From contig JAKSPJ010000003.1 in the NCBI GenBank assembly GCA_024404915.1, forward strand, positions 124,001 through 188,000: DNA of 64,000 nt, given 5' to 3'. The stretch comes from Oscillospiraceae bacterium. Its GTDB lineage: Bacteria; Bacillota; Clostridia; Oscillospirales; Ruminococcaceae. Below are positions 33,921 through 43,145 of this stretch, piece by piece; the first letter of the stretch is position 1; each line of letters starts with the position of its first letter. The notes below the pieces were generated by a model that worked only from the letters and a program-made list of their open reading frames with translations, was not told the origin of the DNA and did not search any database. The position numbers and the translations under genes are program-made.

Positions 33921-34390
33921 TTTTCTTTCTCCTTTATTGTCTGCATAGCCCGTATCATTGTACCGCTGATGGGAAAAGCGGTGCGCTTTTCATCCACTAT
34001 GACGTGTACTGCTTCGGGATATGCACGTTTAAAATATGCATCGTAAGAAGGCTCGCTGGAATACACAAAATCCATTTTTGGCACAAATTGCCGTACCAAC
34101 GGTGTTTCTGCATCCCAGTCCTCCGAGCCGTCAGGGTATTTCAGTTTGGATACATCTACCAGGTGGCATTCTACATTATCATAGTATTGGCAGACTCTCT
34201 GCACCTGGCGAAAACGGGATTCGACTTGCAGCAGCGGGTCGGAATCTGTCTGACGGATATGCATCTCATCATTTCCGCCCACAAACATAATGACCGTAAC
34301 ATGGTCGCACTGTCTGGCGGCTGTATCAATGCAGTACAGATGCCCTTTATGCATGGGCATGAATTTTCCGCCGTAAAATCCGTATATCAT
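33908..34390 (-). CDS. NMN adenylyltransferase-like nucleotidyltransferase
   Basis: A 160-residue cytidylyltransferase-fold enzyme with GGKFMPMHKGH (HxGH-type motif) near residues 7-17 and FPISGTMIR near the C-terminus. It resembles the N-terminal adenylyltransferase domain of NadR, which makes NAD from NMN. The NadR kinase domain is missing. With pnuC next to it, a role in nicotinamide riboside salvage is likely. The ATG at 34390 overlaps the preceding stop (ATGA). Confidence 0.75.
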   Translation of the reverse strand: MIYGFYGGKFMPMHKGHLYCIDTAARQCDHVTVIMFVGGNDEMHIRQTDSDPLLQVESRFRQVQRVCQYYDNVECHLVDVSKLKYPDGSEDWDAETPLVRQFVPKMDFVYSSEPSYDAYFKRAYPEAVHVIVDEKRTAFPISGTMIRAMQTIKEKEKWMV

Positions 34391-34929
34391 GCTTTTTGTT
34401 CCACAACTGTCATCTGGCACATTGCCATGGCAGACAGCGCATTTTTATGACTCTGCGGCGTGACACCTGCACAGCAGTTTGCAATAATACGGATGGGAAC
34501 CTCCGGAAAAGCCGCTTTCAGAATCATTGCATTAGAAATAACGCAGATATCTGTGCATACGCCCACCATCTGGATTTCCTGCAGCTGATCTGCGTATTTC
34601 TGAAGCTGTTCCGGAAGGTGAATGGCACCAAAGGTTTTCTTTTCCAGAATAACAGCCTGTTCCCCCATTGCTTCAGCAACGGCTTCCTCCAGTGCCCAGC
34701 CCTCTGTATTGCGGATGCAGTGGGGCACCGGCAGATGCCTGCCTTCCTGTGTTTCCATGTAGTTTTCAAAGTGCGTATCCATTGTGGCAATCACTGCACC
34801 GTCAGATTCCTGACTGCGGAAACTGCGGATATAATCAGCCACGGGTTTTACTACAGCGGCTGTTTCCGGGTTGCCCAGGGCACCTGTTGTAAAATCCTTT
34901 TGCATATCAATCACAATCAATGCTTTCAT
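34387..34929 (-). CDS. pncA: nicotinamidase-like isochorismatase-family hydrolase
   Basis: A 180-residue cysteine hydrolase. The triad is visible: Asp8 in VIDMQKDF, Lys in EKKTFGAI near 90, and Cys in GVCTDICVISNA near 128; the metal ligands DTHFEN near 50 are also seen. In the NAD operon it most likely deamidates nicotinamide. ATG 34935 lies two bases after GGAGG; ATG 34929 has the proper eight-base gap and is chosen. Confidence 0.75.
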   Translation of the reverse strand: MKALIVIDMQKDFTTGALGNPETAAVVKPVADYIRSFRSQESDGAVIATMDTHFENYMETQEGRHLPVPHCIRNTEGWALEEAVAEAMGEQAVILEKKTFGAIHLPEQLQKYADQLQEIQMVGVCTDICVISNAMILKAAFPEVPIRIIANCCAGVTPQSHKNALSAMAMCQMTVVEQKA

Positions 34930-34943
34930 TTTCATATCCTCCG

Positions 34944-35705
34944 TTACTGTTGTTTTTTGCGGTACAGCTTTGCTGTCCGATGGGCAGCTGCTTCATTGAA
35001 CAGCTCTGTTTCCTCGATTTTTGTCAGCATTTTCTTTCGGAAATTCTGAGGGGATGTATGGGTGCCCGTAATGATTTCATAGGGCTGCTGCAAATCAGAT
35101 ACGGCAAAGAGGGACGGCATCAGTTCAAAAATCAAATCATGGTGCATGACTTCGTCCCGCAGTTTCTGAAACGCATCATAGATAATCTGACCATGGTCAA
35201 ATGCAAGACCGCCTTCTGAAAGCTTGCCGTCCTGATAGCGCAGCGTAATACTGATGCTGCTGGCTGACAGCGTCAGCTGTTCCTCGTGAGATGACAGTGT
35301 CTGGAAATCAAACTCAAACCATTGAGCATCCACTGCATCGGAAAGGGCATCTGTGGCAAGAACCACGGTGCGTGTCAGTGCGAGAAAGGCACAGGACACA
35401 ATCCATCCACGGGGGTCTCTGCCCGGTGCGCTGTACACATCGAGGGGAAGAATATGGGGTGAGTTGACACCAGCCTCCTCCCGAAGCTCTCTCCAGGCGG
35501 CCTGCTGAATGGTTTCATTCTTTCGCAGAAAACCGCCGGGGAGTGAAAACATATGGAGAAAAGGTTCTTCTCCGCGCCTGACCAAAAGCAGCTTCAGCTT
35601 TCTCTGCTGAAGGCCTTTGGAGGATGCTGTCGGTTCGGTGTCAATGCCGAACACCACAGCATCGGCAGCCACTGACGGCCGTTCATAATCTTCAATCTGA
35701 TACAA
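34944..35705 (-). CDS. nrtR: NrtR-type Nudix transcriptional regulator of NAD metabolism
   Basis: A 253-residue NrtR-like repressor: an N-terminal Nudix-like domain with an intact Nudix box (GFLRKNETIQQAAWRELREE near 66-86) and a C-terminal winged helix ending in TSPQNFRKKML and TAKLYRK. NrtR repressors respond to ADP-ribose. Starts at a TTG (35705), with AAAGGAGG seven bases upstream; the longer frame from ATG 35723 includes that site. It heads the NAD operon and has an operator in front. An intact Nudix box means it may also be a hydrolase. Confidence 0.85.
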   Translation of the reverse strand: MYQIEDYERPSVAADAVVFGIDTEPTASSKGLQQRKLKLLLVRRGEEPFLHMFSLPGGFLRKNETIQQAAWRELREEAGVNSPHILPLDVYSAPGRDPRGWIVSCAFLALTRTVVLATDALSDAVDAQWFEFDFQTLSSHEEQLTLSASSISITLRYQDGKLSEGGLAFDHGQIIYDAFQKLRDEVMHHDLIFELMPSLFAVSDLQQPYEIITGTHTSPQNFRKKMLTKIEETELFNEAAAHRTAKLYRKKQQ

Positions 35706-35720
35706 GAGCGTTCCTCCTTT

Positions 35721-35757
35721 CATAGCAACAATTAGTTTGTAACTAATCGTTGCTATG
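35721..35757. promoter_or_regulatory. palindromic operator, likely NrtR site
   Basis: Two 17-base arms, CATAGCAACAATTAGTT and AACTAATCGTTGCTATG, with one mismatch and a three-base centre. It sits between the -10 box and the ribosome site of nrtR, where a bound repressor would block transcription of the operon. Confidence 0.85.
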
Positions 35758-35786
35758 AGTATATCACACTTTCTGAAATTTGTCAA
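35758..35786 (-). promoter_or_regulatory. promoter of the NAD salvage operon
   Basis: On the minus strand TTGACA (35781-35786) and TATACT (35758-35763), 17-base spacer, directly abutting the palindrome. Confidence 0.85.
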
Positions 35787-35882
35787 GGGGTAATTTTAAA
35801 AAAAATTTTGGATTGTATATTTTTGAGCGGCTGCGGAACAGGGTATGTCTGCCGGGAATTTGTCAATTTTTTTCGTTTCTAC

Positions 35883-35911
35883 TTGCAAATATAATGCAGT
35901 TGTGGTATAAT
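35883..35911 (+). promoter_or_regulatory. promoter of gatCAB
   Basis: TTGCAA (35883-35888) and TATAAT (35906-35911), 17-base spacer, 50 bases upstream of gatC. Confidence 0.75.
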
Positions 35912-35960
35912 AGTAGTAATCACTTACTGATTGGTGAATTCAGAGCAAAGGAGAATCACT

Positions 35961-36248
35961 ATGCAATTAGATGCCAAAACATTGGATACACTGGCTTGGC
36001 TTTCCAGATTGAACATTCCGGAAGAAGAAACAGAGGCACTCTCTGAAAGTATTGCTGAAATGCTGACCTTCTTCCAGCAGCTTTCCGCATTGGACACACA
36101 GGATGTCCCTCCCACAGCACATATCGCTCCCCTGGAGAATGTTCTGCGTGAAGATATCCCGGCAGAAACAAGGTTAGACCGTGATTTGCTGCTTTCGGGC
36201 ACAGAATCAGAGGATGGCTTTATTACCTTGCCGAAGGTCATCGGATGA
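35961..36248 (+). CDS. gatC: Asp-tRNA(Asn)/Glu-tRNA(Gln) amidotransferase subunit C
   Basis: A 95-residue GatC, which holds GatA and GatB together. The family core LAWLSRLNIPEEE near the start and DVPPTAHIAPLENVLRED near 48-65 are clear. ATG 35961 has AAAGGAG seven bases upstream; the frame's earlier ATG at 35931 lies before the ribosome site. Order gatC-gatA-gatB with short gaps is typical of Bacillota. Confidence 0.92.
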   Translation: MQLDAKTLDTLAWLSRLNIPEEETEALSESIAEMLTFFQQLSALDTQDVPPTAHIAPLENVLREDIPAETRLDRDLLLSGTESEDGFITLPKVIG

Positions 36249-36264
36249 AAGGAGCAACCAAAAC

Positions 36265-37707
36265 ATGGAATATGCAAAAATGAATATCGCAGAGCTTTCA
36301 GCATTGCTGCGGAATCGTGAGGTTTCTGCAAAGGAACTTGCGGCAGATGCTTTGCAGGCGATTGCAGAAACAGATGGTAATATCGGCGCATATCTGACAG
36401 TTGCAGAAGAAGAGGCATATCGCCAGGCTGCGGCTGCGGATGAGATGCTTGCCAATGGTACGGCAGGTGCGCTCACCGGCATTCCGTTTGCCATGAAGGA
36501 TAATATCTGCACAAAGGGCGTCCGTACTACATGCGCTTCTAAAATGCTGGAAAACTGGTATCCTGTCTATGATGCCTGTGTAACGGAGCGGCTCAAGGCA
36601 GCCGGCGCTGTTATGCTTGGCAAAACCAATATGGATGAATTTGCAATGGGAAGTTCTACAGAGAATTCCGCCCTGCAGATTACACATAATCCGGCTTCTG
36701 CCGCACATGTTCCCGGCGGTTCTTCCGGCGGTTCCGCAGCAGCGGTTGCCGCAGATGAATGCGCATTTGCCATTGGTTCCGATACAGGCGGTTCCATTCG
36801 TCAGCCTGCCTCCTTCTGCGGTGTGGTGGGCATGAAGCCGACCTATGGCACGGTGTCCCGATATGGCCTGGTTGCCTATGCGTCCAGCTTTGATCAGATC
36901 GGACCGCTGACAAAGAATGTTGCAGATAATGCGGCAGTTTTGGAGGCGATTTCCTGCCACGACCGCCGTGATTCCACATCTCTGCCGCAGTTTGATACAG
37001 CGTATTCTTCCCTGATTGGCAAAGACCTGAACGGCATGCGTATTGGTCTTCCGAAGGAATATTTCGGGGAGGGCATTCATCCCACAGTGGCAAAGCTTGT
37101 CCGGGATGCTGCACAGCAGCTGGAAAAAGCAGGCGCCGTCCTTGAAGAGTGCACACTGCCTGCCGTCAGCTATGCATTGCCCGCTTATTATGTACTTTGC
37201 TGTGCGGAGGCTTCTTCCAATCTGGCAAGATTTGACGGCATTCGCTACGGATACCGTGCACAGGGCGTGGAGGATCTGGATCAGCTTTACCGCAAGACTC
37301 GTACAGAAGGCTTCGGCCGTGAGGTCCGCCGCCGCATTCTCCTTGGAAACTATGTGCTGTCTGCCGGATACTATGATGCATACTACAAAAAAGCACAGCA
37401 GGCACGTACTTTGCTGATCCGTGCATTTGCAGATCTGTTCGGAAAATATGACATGCTGCTGACACCCGTTGCACCTACACCTGCATATAAAATCGGCGAG
37501 AAATCCAGCGATCCCATGCAGATGGCGCTTGGCGACATCTGCACTGTTCCGGTGAATCTGGGTGGCCTGCCTGCCATTTCGGTTCCCTGCGGTACTGCAG
37601 AGGAGGACGGCGCAAATCTGCCGGTGGGCTTCCAGCTGATCGGACCGGCCTTCTCAGAGGCAAAGCTGTATCAGGCAGCTTATGCATATGAATCTGCAAA
37701 CAAATAA
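36265..37707 (+). CDS. gatA: Asp/Glu-tRNA amidotransferase subunit A
   Basis: A 480-residue amidase that releases ammonia from glutamine for misacylated tRNA. The Ser-cisSer-Lys triad is present: Lys78 in IPFAMKDN, and the GGSSGGSAAAVAA and GSDTGGSIRQPASF blocks near 152-186. The frame opens earlier within gatC; ATG 36265 with AAAGGAG upstream is the real start. Confidence 0.93.
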   Translation: MEYAKMNIAELSALLRNREVSAKELAADALQAIAETDGNIGAYLTVAEEEAYRQAAAADEMLANGTAGALTGIPFAMKDNICTKGVRTTCASKMLENWYPVYDACVTERLKAAGAVMLGKTNMDEFAMGSSTENSALQITHNPASAAHVPGGSSGGSAAAVAADECAFAIGSDTGGSIRQPASFCGVVGMKPTYGTVSRYGLVAYASSFDQIGPLTKNVADNAAVLEAISCHDRRDSTSLPQFDTAYSSLIGKDLNGMRIGLPKEYFGEGIHPTVAKLVRDAAQQLEKAGAVLEECTLPAVSYALPAYYVLCCAEASSNLARFDGIRYGYRAQGVEDLDQLYRKTRTEGFGREVRRRILLGNYVLSAGYYDAYYKKAQQARTLLIRAFADLFGKYDMLLTPVAPTPAYKIGEKSSDPMQMALGDICTVPVNLGGLPAISVPCGTAEEDGANLPVGFQLIGPAFSEAKLYQAAYAYESANK

Positions 37708-37734
37708 TACAATCACATAAGGAGTATTGGACTT

Positions 37735-39132
37735 ATGGCAAAATATGAATCCGTCATTGGCCTTGAGGTGCATATCGAACTTCGGACCAAGACTAAAATT
37801 TTCTGCGATTGTCCCGCTGACCATGGCGGAGATCCGAATACACGCTGCTGCCCTGTCTGTATGGGTATGCCTGGCACTTTGCCGGTACTGAATAAGCAGG
37901 TGGTGGATTTTGCTGCCCGTGCAGGTATGATGCTGAATTGTGAAATTGCGCATTTTTCCAAGATGGACAGAAAGAATTATTTCTATCCGGACCTGCCGAA
38001 GGCTTATCAGATTTCACAGCTGGATCATCCGCTTTGCGAACATGGATATATTGATATCAATGTCAACGGCGAAGAAAAGCGCATTGGCATTACCCGTATT
38101 CACATTGAAGAGGATGCAGGAAAACTGGTACACATGGAAAATGGTTCCGGTGCGGACTGCAACCGCTGCGGTGTGCCGCTGATTGAGATTGTTTCTGAAC
38201 CGGATATCCGCACTGCTGCACAGGCAAAGGCATATCTGGAGCGTCTGCGTGAACTGGTGCGCTGGGTCGGCGTTTCTGACTGTCAGATGGAAGCAGGTTC
38301 CATGCGCTGTGACGTGAATCTTTCTATCAGACCTGTGGGCGATTCCAACCTGTATACACGTTCTGAGATTAAGAACCTGAACAGTCTGAAGCATATCTGT
38401 GCTGCAATTGATGCAGAAAAAGCACGCCAGATTGACGAAACAGAGGCCGGCAGAGAACTGGTGCAGGAAACCCGCCGCTATGATCCTGAAAAGGACAGAA
38501 CCTATACCATGCGTGTAAAGGAAAATGCAAACGATTACCGCTATTTCCCGGATCCGGATCTGGTACCGATTATTCTGACGGATGAAGACCATGCAAGACT
38601 GCGGGCGATGATTCCGGACCTGCCGGAGGAGCGTCTGGAAAAGTATATCAATGAATACAAATTGCCGGAATCTACAGCAAAAACACTCTGCGATGAGCCG
38701 AAGCTTGCCAATGTTTACCAGGCGGCGGCAGAACAGGTGCAGCAGCCTAAACTGCTGGCAAACCTGATGCTGGCAGATGCTGCGGCAGCTGAAATTCCTG
38801 CCGGGGTCTGGGCAGAACTGACTAATCTTTGCGCTGCCAATAAGATTAACCGTTCCGCTCCTGCAAAACTGCTGGAGGCTTACCGTGAAAGCGGCAAGGA
38901 AATTGCAGTTCTTGTTACGGAGCTTGGACTGGAACAGGTACAGGATACAGGTATGCTGAATACCATTGCGGATGAAGTTCTGGCTGCAAATCCGAAGGCT
39001 GTGGCTGACTATAAGGCAGGAAAAGAAGCCGCCATCAAGGCTTTGATGGGACAGGTAATGAAGCGCACAAAGGGTACTGCAAATCCGCAGGAAGCAACTG
39101 CCGTGCTGAAGGAAAAGCTGGCAAAGCTGTAA
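37735..39132 (+). CDS. gatB: Asp/Glu-tRNA amidotransferase subunit B
   Basis: A 465-residue GatB that activates the tRNA-bound Glu/Asp and receives ammonia. It opens with YESVIGLEVHIELRTKTKIF, has zinc-binding cysteines (FCDCPAD, NTRCCPVC), DRKNYFYPDLPKAYQISQ near 82-99 and the tail domain (about 320-465) that binds the tRNA. Last gene of the operon. Confidence 0.94.
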   Translation: MAKYESVIGLEVHIELRTKTKIFCDCPADHGGDPNTRCCPVCMGMPGTLPVLNKQVVDFAARAGMMLNCEIAHFSKMDRKNYFYPDLPKAYQISQLDHPLCEHGYIDINVNGEEKRIGITRIHIEEDAGKLVHMENGSGADCNRCGVPLIEIVSEPDIRTAAQAKAYLERLRELVRWVGVSDCQMEAGSMRCDVNLSIRPVGDSNLYTRSEIKNLNSLKHICAAIDAEKARQIDETEAGRELVQETRRYDPEKDRTYTMRVKENANDYRYFPDPDLVPIILTDEDHARLRAMIPDLPEERLEKYINEYKLPESTAKTLCDEPKLANVYQAAAEQVQQPKLLANLMLADAAAAEIPAGVWAELTNLCAANKINRSAPAKLLEAYRESGKEIAVLVTELGLEQVQDTGMLNTIADEVLAANPKAVADYKAGKEAAIKALMGQVMKRTKGTANPQEATAVLKEKLAKL

Positions 39133-39175
39133 GAAATGAAAATACGCACGATAATCCCAATATGACGTGCAGAAA

Positions 39176-39212
39176 AAAGGAGAAAGCCCGGACGGCTTTC
39201 TCCTTTTTCGTT
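39176..39212 (+). terminator. terminator of gatCAB
   Basis: Stem GGAGAAAGCC/GGCTTTCTCC, five-base loop, then TTTTTCGTTTT. The A-run on the other side could also serve the convergent AraC gene. Confidence 0.85.
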
Positions 39213-39219
39213 TTGTGAT

Positions 39220-40086
39220 TCAATCTCTCCAGCGGCGACGGAATGCAAGACAGGTAATATTCTCTGCACGCTTGAACTGCTTGGAAAAATAACTCTGATC
39301 CTTGAAGCCGCATAGCATTGCGATTTCTTCCACAGACTTATCCGTGAAGCGCAGCAGACGTTTTGCATAGTTGATGCGCATGCTGATAATATGCTGGAAA
39401 ATGGTTTCACCATAGGCACGCTTGAATTCCCGTGTCAGATAATATTTGCTGATATCGAACCGTTTTGCCAGGTCATCCAGGCGGATATCTGCGGTGAAAT
39501 TGGTGTCCAGATGAGCCATGACATTTCTCAGCTTGGTGTGCAGTGCAGAATCGCTTTCCTCCGTAATGGTGTTGACGGTCAGAAGCATGGTCAGAAGATT
39601 GACGATCAGATTGGATGTGAGGATCTCTGTATCTGCGTATGTTTCTGCATTCAGCCGCAGAATTTCCTGGAGAACGGAAACGAATTTCAATGTGGAAACG
39701 GGATGAATGACCGGCTGCTGGTGTTCCGCAAACATTTTATAGTATTCTTCGGATGTGCAGCCGTTGAAATGAATCCACAGCAATTCCCAGGGGGACTGTG
39801 CATCGCTTTGGTAGATGTGCTGCACACGGCAGTCAATGAAAAAACAGTCACCGCATTCCAGATCCCAATGCCTTCCGTCATAGTTCAGGCTGCCTTTTCC
39901 GCCAATGACAATCGCAAAGAGAAAAGACTGCAGATTCTGGCGGCTGGTATGGTGATGGTTGCCGGCTTTCAGATGTCCGCATTCCTGCAAATAGAAAAAT
40001 GTACGCTGCGCTGCCGGACTGGGCGATTTGGAAATACGGTTGTCCAGCGGATGCTGGGACTGTTCAGCGGGAAATAATGTGTCCAT
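39220..40086 (-). CDS. AraC-family transcriptional regulator with cupin sensor domain
   Basis: A 288-residue regulator. The N-terminal half is a cupin-like sugar-sensing domain (GKGSLNYDGRHWDLECGD near 66-83); the C-terminal 100 residues carry the two helix-turn-helix motifs with YLTREFKRAYG and SYFSKQFKRAENI. ATG 40086 has GAGGAGG upstream; the longer frame does not. Such proteins usually activate carbohydrate-use genes; no target is adjacent. Confidence 0.88.
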   Translation of the reverse strand: MDTLFPAEQSQHPLDNRISKSPSPAAQRTFFYLQECGHLKAGNHHHTSRQNLQSFLFAIVIGGKGSLNYDGRHWDLECGDCFFIDCRVQHIYQSDAQSPWELLWIHFNGCTSEEYYKMFAEHQQPVIHPVSTLKFVSVLQEILRLNAETYADTEILTSNLIVNLLTMLLTVNTITEESDSALHTKLRNVMAHLDTNFTADIRLDDLAKRFDISKYYLTREFKRAYGETIFQHIISMRINYAKRLLRFTDKSVEEIAMLCGFKDQSYFSKQFKRAENITCLAFRRRWRD

Positions 40087-40159
40087 AATAGTAACCTCCT
40101 CGATTTCTGTAGGATTTTTGCCTTGCCTGCACAAATCCTTTTATTAACCCAATATTATT

Positions 40160-40188
40160 ATTATACAACTTTTATGATAAAGTTGCAA
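40160..40188 (-). promoter_or_regulatory. promoter of the AraC-family regulator
   Basis: On the minus strand TTGCAA (40183-40188) and TATAAT (40160-40165), 17-base spacer. The 190 bases between this and the alaS promoter are AT-rich and show no gene or clear operator. Confidence 0.7.
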
Positions 40189-40381
40189 TATGAAAAGTAT
40201 AAGAATATTGCTGAAATGTTTTGTGCAATTGCTACAATGCCCATATTCCATTACATAATACACAGAATAAATATTACACTTTGTATGAAATAGGTGCAAT
40301 GTGAATATGAAAACAATATTGCGGTGCAGTTCCTGCGACAAACCGTCAAGAAAAAACATATGGTTTCTCAATGAGAATTGC

Positions 40382-40410
40382 TTGACAAAAAACGAGGTTT
40401 GCGGTATACT
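40382..40410 (+). promoter_or_regulatory. promoter of alaS
   Basis: TTGACA (40382-40387) and TATACT (40405-40410), 17-base spacer. The leader is only about 60 bases, too short for a T-box. Confidence 0.8.
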
Positions 40411-40474
40411 ATATACTGTAAATCTATGTACCGTTTCACCGGCAGATTGACATATGAGAAAGGATTAAAATGTT

Positions 40475-43129
40475 ATGGAATGGAAAGGATTAAACGAACT
40501 GCGTGAGCAGTATCTTTCTTTCTTTGAAAGCAAGAATCACACAAGAATGGAAAGCGCTTCTCTGGTGCCGAAGGGCGACAACTCCCTGCTGCTGATTAAC
40601 TCCGGTATGGCACCGCTGAAAAAGTATTTTCTTGGCCAGGCAGTGCCCCCGAATGTGCGTGTTACCACCTGCCAGAAATGTATCCGTACACCGGATATTG
40701 AGCGTGTAGGAAAGACTGCCCGTCACGGCACATTTTTTGAGATGCTGGGCAACTTCTCCTTCGGCGAATACTTTAAGCGTGAGGCAATCAGCTGGGCATG
40801 GGAATTCCTGACCGGCACACTGGCAATCCCGGCAGACAGACTCTGGATTACCATTTTTGAAAGCGATGACGAGGCAGAGGCAATCTGGGAAAAGGAAATC
40901 GGTATTCCTCACGAAAGAATCATTCGTCTGGGCAAGGCTGACAACTTCTGGGAGCATGGCTCCGGTCCCTGTGGCCCCTGCTCTGAGATTCACTTTGACC
41001 GCGGCGAAACATATGGCCCCTTTGAGAGCTTTGAACAGGCAAGCGACTGTGACCGTATCATTGAAATCTGGAACCTCGTATTTTCACAGTTTGACAGCGA
41101 CGGCAAGGGCAATTATGCAGAGATGAAGAACAAGAATATTGACACTGGCATGGGCCTGGAGCGTCTGGCATGCGTAATGCAGGGCGTGGATAACCTCTTT
41201 GAGGTGGACACTGTTCAGAACATTATGAAGCATATCTGCAGCATTGCAGATATTGCATATCATCAGGACGAGAAGAGCGACGTTTCTCTCCGTGTTATTA
41301 CAGACCATATCCGTTCTACCGTATTCATGGTGGGCGACGGCATTACACCTGCAAATGACGGCAGAGGCTATGTGCTGAAGCGTCTGCTCCGCAGAGCAGC
41401 ACGTCACGGCAGACTGCTTGGCGTAACAGAGCCGTTCCTGTATCAGGTGGCAGAAACGGTTATCCGTGAAAATGAGAAGGCTTATCCGGAACTGAAGGAA
41501 AAGCAGGCTCTGATTACAAAGATTATCCGCCACGAGGAAGAAAGCTTTGCCCGTACCATTGACCGTGGAACAGAACTGCTGACATCTACAATCAGCAGCC
41601 TGAAGGAAAACGGCAAGACTGTTATTGATGGTGCAATTGTATTTAATCTGAGCGATACCTACGGCTTCCCCATCGACCTGACCATTGAAATGGCTGCTGA
41701 GCAGGGCATGACCGTGGATGAGGAAGGCTTCCGTCAGTGCATGGAGGAGCAGAAGCAGCGTGCCCGTGCAGACAGAGCATCTAAGGTGAAAACTTCCTGG
41801 GGCGGTTCTGTTACCGTGCCGAAAGAAACCGCAAAGACCGCTTTTGTGGGTTATACAGAATCTGTTTGTGAAGCAAAGGTTCTGGCAATTCTTGCAGAAG
41901 GTCAGGCTGTGGAATCTGTGGAAAGCGGCACAGATGCAGTTGTAGTTCTGGACCGTACACCGTTCTATGCAGAAAGCGGCGGCCAGATTGGCGATACCGG
42001 TGAAATTGCCGTTATGGCTGAGAATGAGGCAGAGGTTGTATTTGCTGTGGCAGACACCCAGAAGGACGGCGACGGACATTCTCTGCATATGGGTACACTG
42101 GAGCAGGGCAGCCTGCATGTCGGTGATACCGTAACTGCAAAGATTGACGGAAAGCGCCGCAAGGCCATTATGCGCAATCATACTGCAGCTCACCTGCTTC
42201 AGGCTGCACTGCGTGCTGTTCTTGGCGATCATGTTCATCAGGCAGGTCAGCTGGTTTCTGAAGAACGCTGCCGTTTCGACTTCTCCCACTTCTCCGGCAT
42301 GACAGCAGAAGAACTGGAAAAGGTGGAGGCATTGCTGAATGCAGAGGTGCTGAAGGCACTGCCGGTTACAACGGAAGAGATGGCAATTGAGGATGCAAAG
42401 AAAATCGGTGCAATGGCACTGTTCGGAGAAAAGTACGGCGATGTGGTTCGTGTGGTTCGCTCTGGTGAACATTCCATTGAATTCTGCGGCGGTACTCATG
42501 TCAGCAATACTGCTGAAATCGGTCTTTGCAAGATCCTGTCTGAAAGCTCCGTTGCAGCGGGCGTTCGCCGTATCGAACTGGTAACTGGTGAGAATGTGCT
42601 GAAGCTGCTGCTTGAGCAGAAAATGCTGATTGAAAAATCAGCAGCTGCACTGAAGCTTGCCAATGTGAATGAGCTGCCGGAAAAGTGCGAAAGCCTTTCC
42701 AACACGGTTCGTGACCAGGCAAAGGAATTGGAAAAGATGCAGCAGAAGCTTGCAAATTCTCAGCTGTCAGATTTGTTCAGCAGTGCAGTTGAGGTGAACG
42801 GCATGAAAATCGTTTCCGCAATGCTGAATGATGTGCAGCCGGATACGCTGCGCACATTGGGTGACCAGATTCGCAGCAACGAAGAGAACGTTGTGGCAAT
42901 GCTGGCAGGTGTGAATGGCGAGCGGGGCAATCTGTATTGCGTATGTTCCAAGAGTGCCATTTCACTGGGCGCACATGCAGGCAAGCTGATTCAGCGTGTT
43001 GCAGCCATTACCGGCGGTAAGGGCGGCGGAAGACCTGACAGCGCAATGGGCGGCATCGGCAAAACCTATATGGTGGATGAGGCACTGGGTTCCTTCAGAA
43101 GCATAGTGGCAGAAATGATGCAGTCATAA
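40475..43129 (+). CDS. alaS: alanyl-tRNA synthetase
   Basis: An 884-residue AlaRS with all expected parts: catalytic domain (1 to about 245; GMAPLKKYFLG, RTPDIERVGKTARHGTFFEM), tRNA recognition domain, editing domain with HTAAH near 569 and CGGTHV near 671, and a C-Ala domain with a coiled-coil stretch near 730-765. RBS AAAGGA lies ten bases upstream. HIT and ComEC genes follow closely. Confidence 0.96.
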   Translation: MEWKGLNELREQYLSFFESKNHTRMESASLVPKGDNSLLLINSGMAPLKKYFLGQAVPPNVRVTTCQKCIRTPDIERVGKTARHGTFFEMLGNFSFGEYFKREAISWAWEFLTGTLAIPADRLWITIFESDDEAEAIWEKEIGIPHERIIRLGKADNFWEHGSGPCGPCSEIHFDRGETYGPFESFEQASDCDRIIEIWNLVFSQFDSDGKGNYAEMKNKNIDTGMGLERLACVMQGVDNLFEVDTVQNIMKHICSIADIAYHQDEKSDVSLRVITDHIRSTVFMVGDGITPANDGRGYVLKRLLRRAARHGRLLGVTEPFLYQVAETVIRENEKAYPELKEKQALITKIIRHEEESFARTIDRGTELLTSTISSLKENGKTVIDGAIVFNLSDTYGFPIDLTIEMAAEQGMTVDEEGFRQCMEEQKQRARADRASKVKTSWGGSVTVPKETAKTAFVGYTESVCEAKVLAILAEGQAVESVESGTDAVVVLDRTPFYAESGGQIGDTGEIAVMAENEAEVVFAVADTQKDGDGHSLHMGTLEQGSLHVGDTVTAKIDGKRRKAIMRNHTAAHLLQAALRAVLGDHVHQAGQLVSEERCRFDFSHFSGMTAEELEKVEALLNAEVLKALPVTTEEMAIEDAKKIGAMALFGEKYGDVVRVVRSGEHSIEFCGGTHVSNTAEIGLCKILSESSVAAGVRRIELVTGENVLKLLLEQKMLIEKSAAALKLANVNELPEKCESLSNTVRDQAKELEKMQQKLANSQLSDLFSSAVEVNGMKIVSAMLNDVQPDTLRTLGDQIRSNEENVVAMLAGVNGERGNLYCVCSKSAISLGAHAGKLIQRVAAITGGKGGGRPDSAMGGIGKTYMVDEALGSFRSIVAEMMQS

Positions 43130-43145
43130 TAATCGGAGGTTTGCT

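Noticed and set aside
40411..40474. T-box leader in front of alaS
   Set aside because: The leader is about 60 bases, much too short, and no T-box sequence is seen.
41084..42499. 471-codon frame on the minus strand
   Set aside because: It is antisense to alaS with a biased composition typical of a shadow frame.
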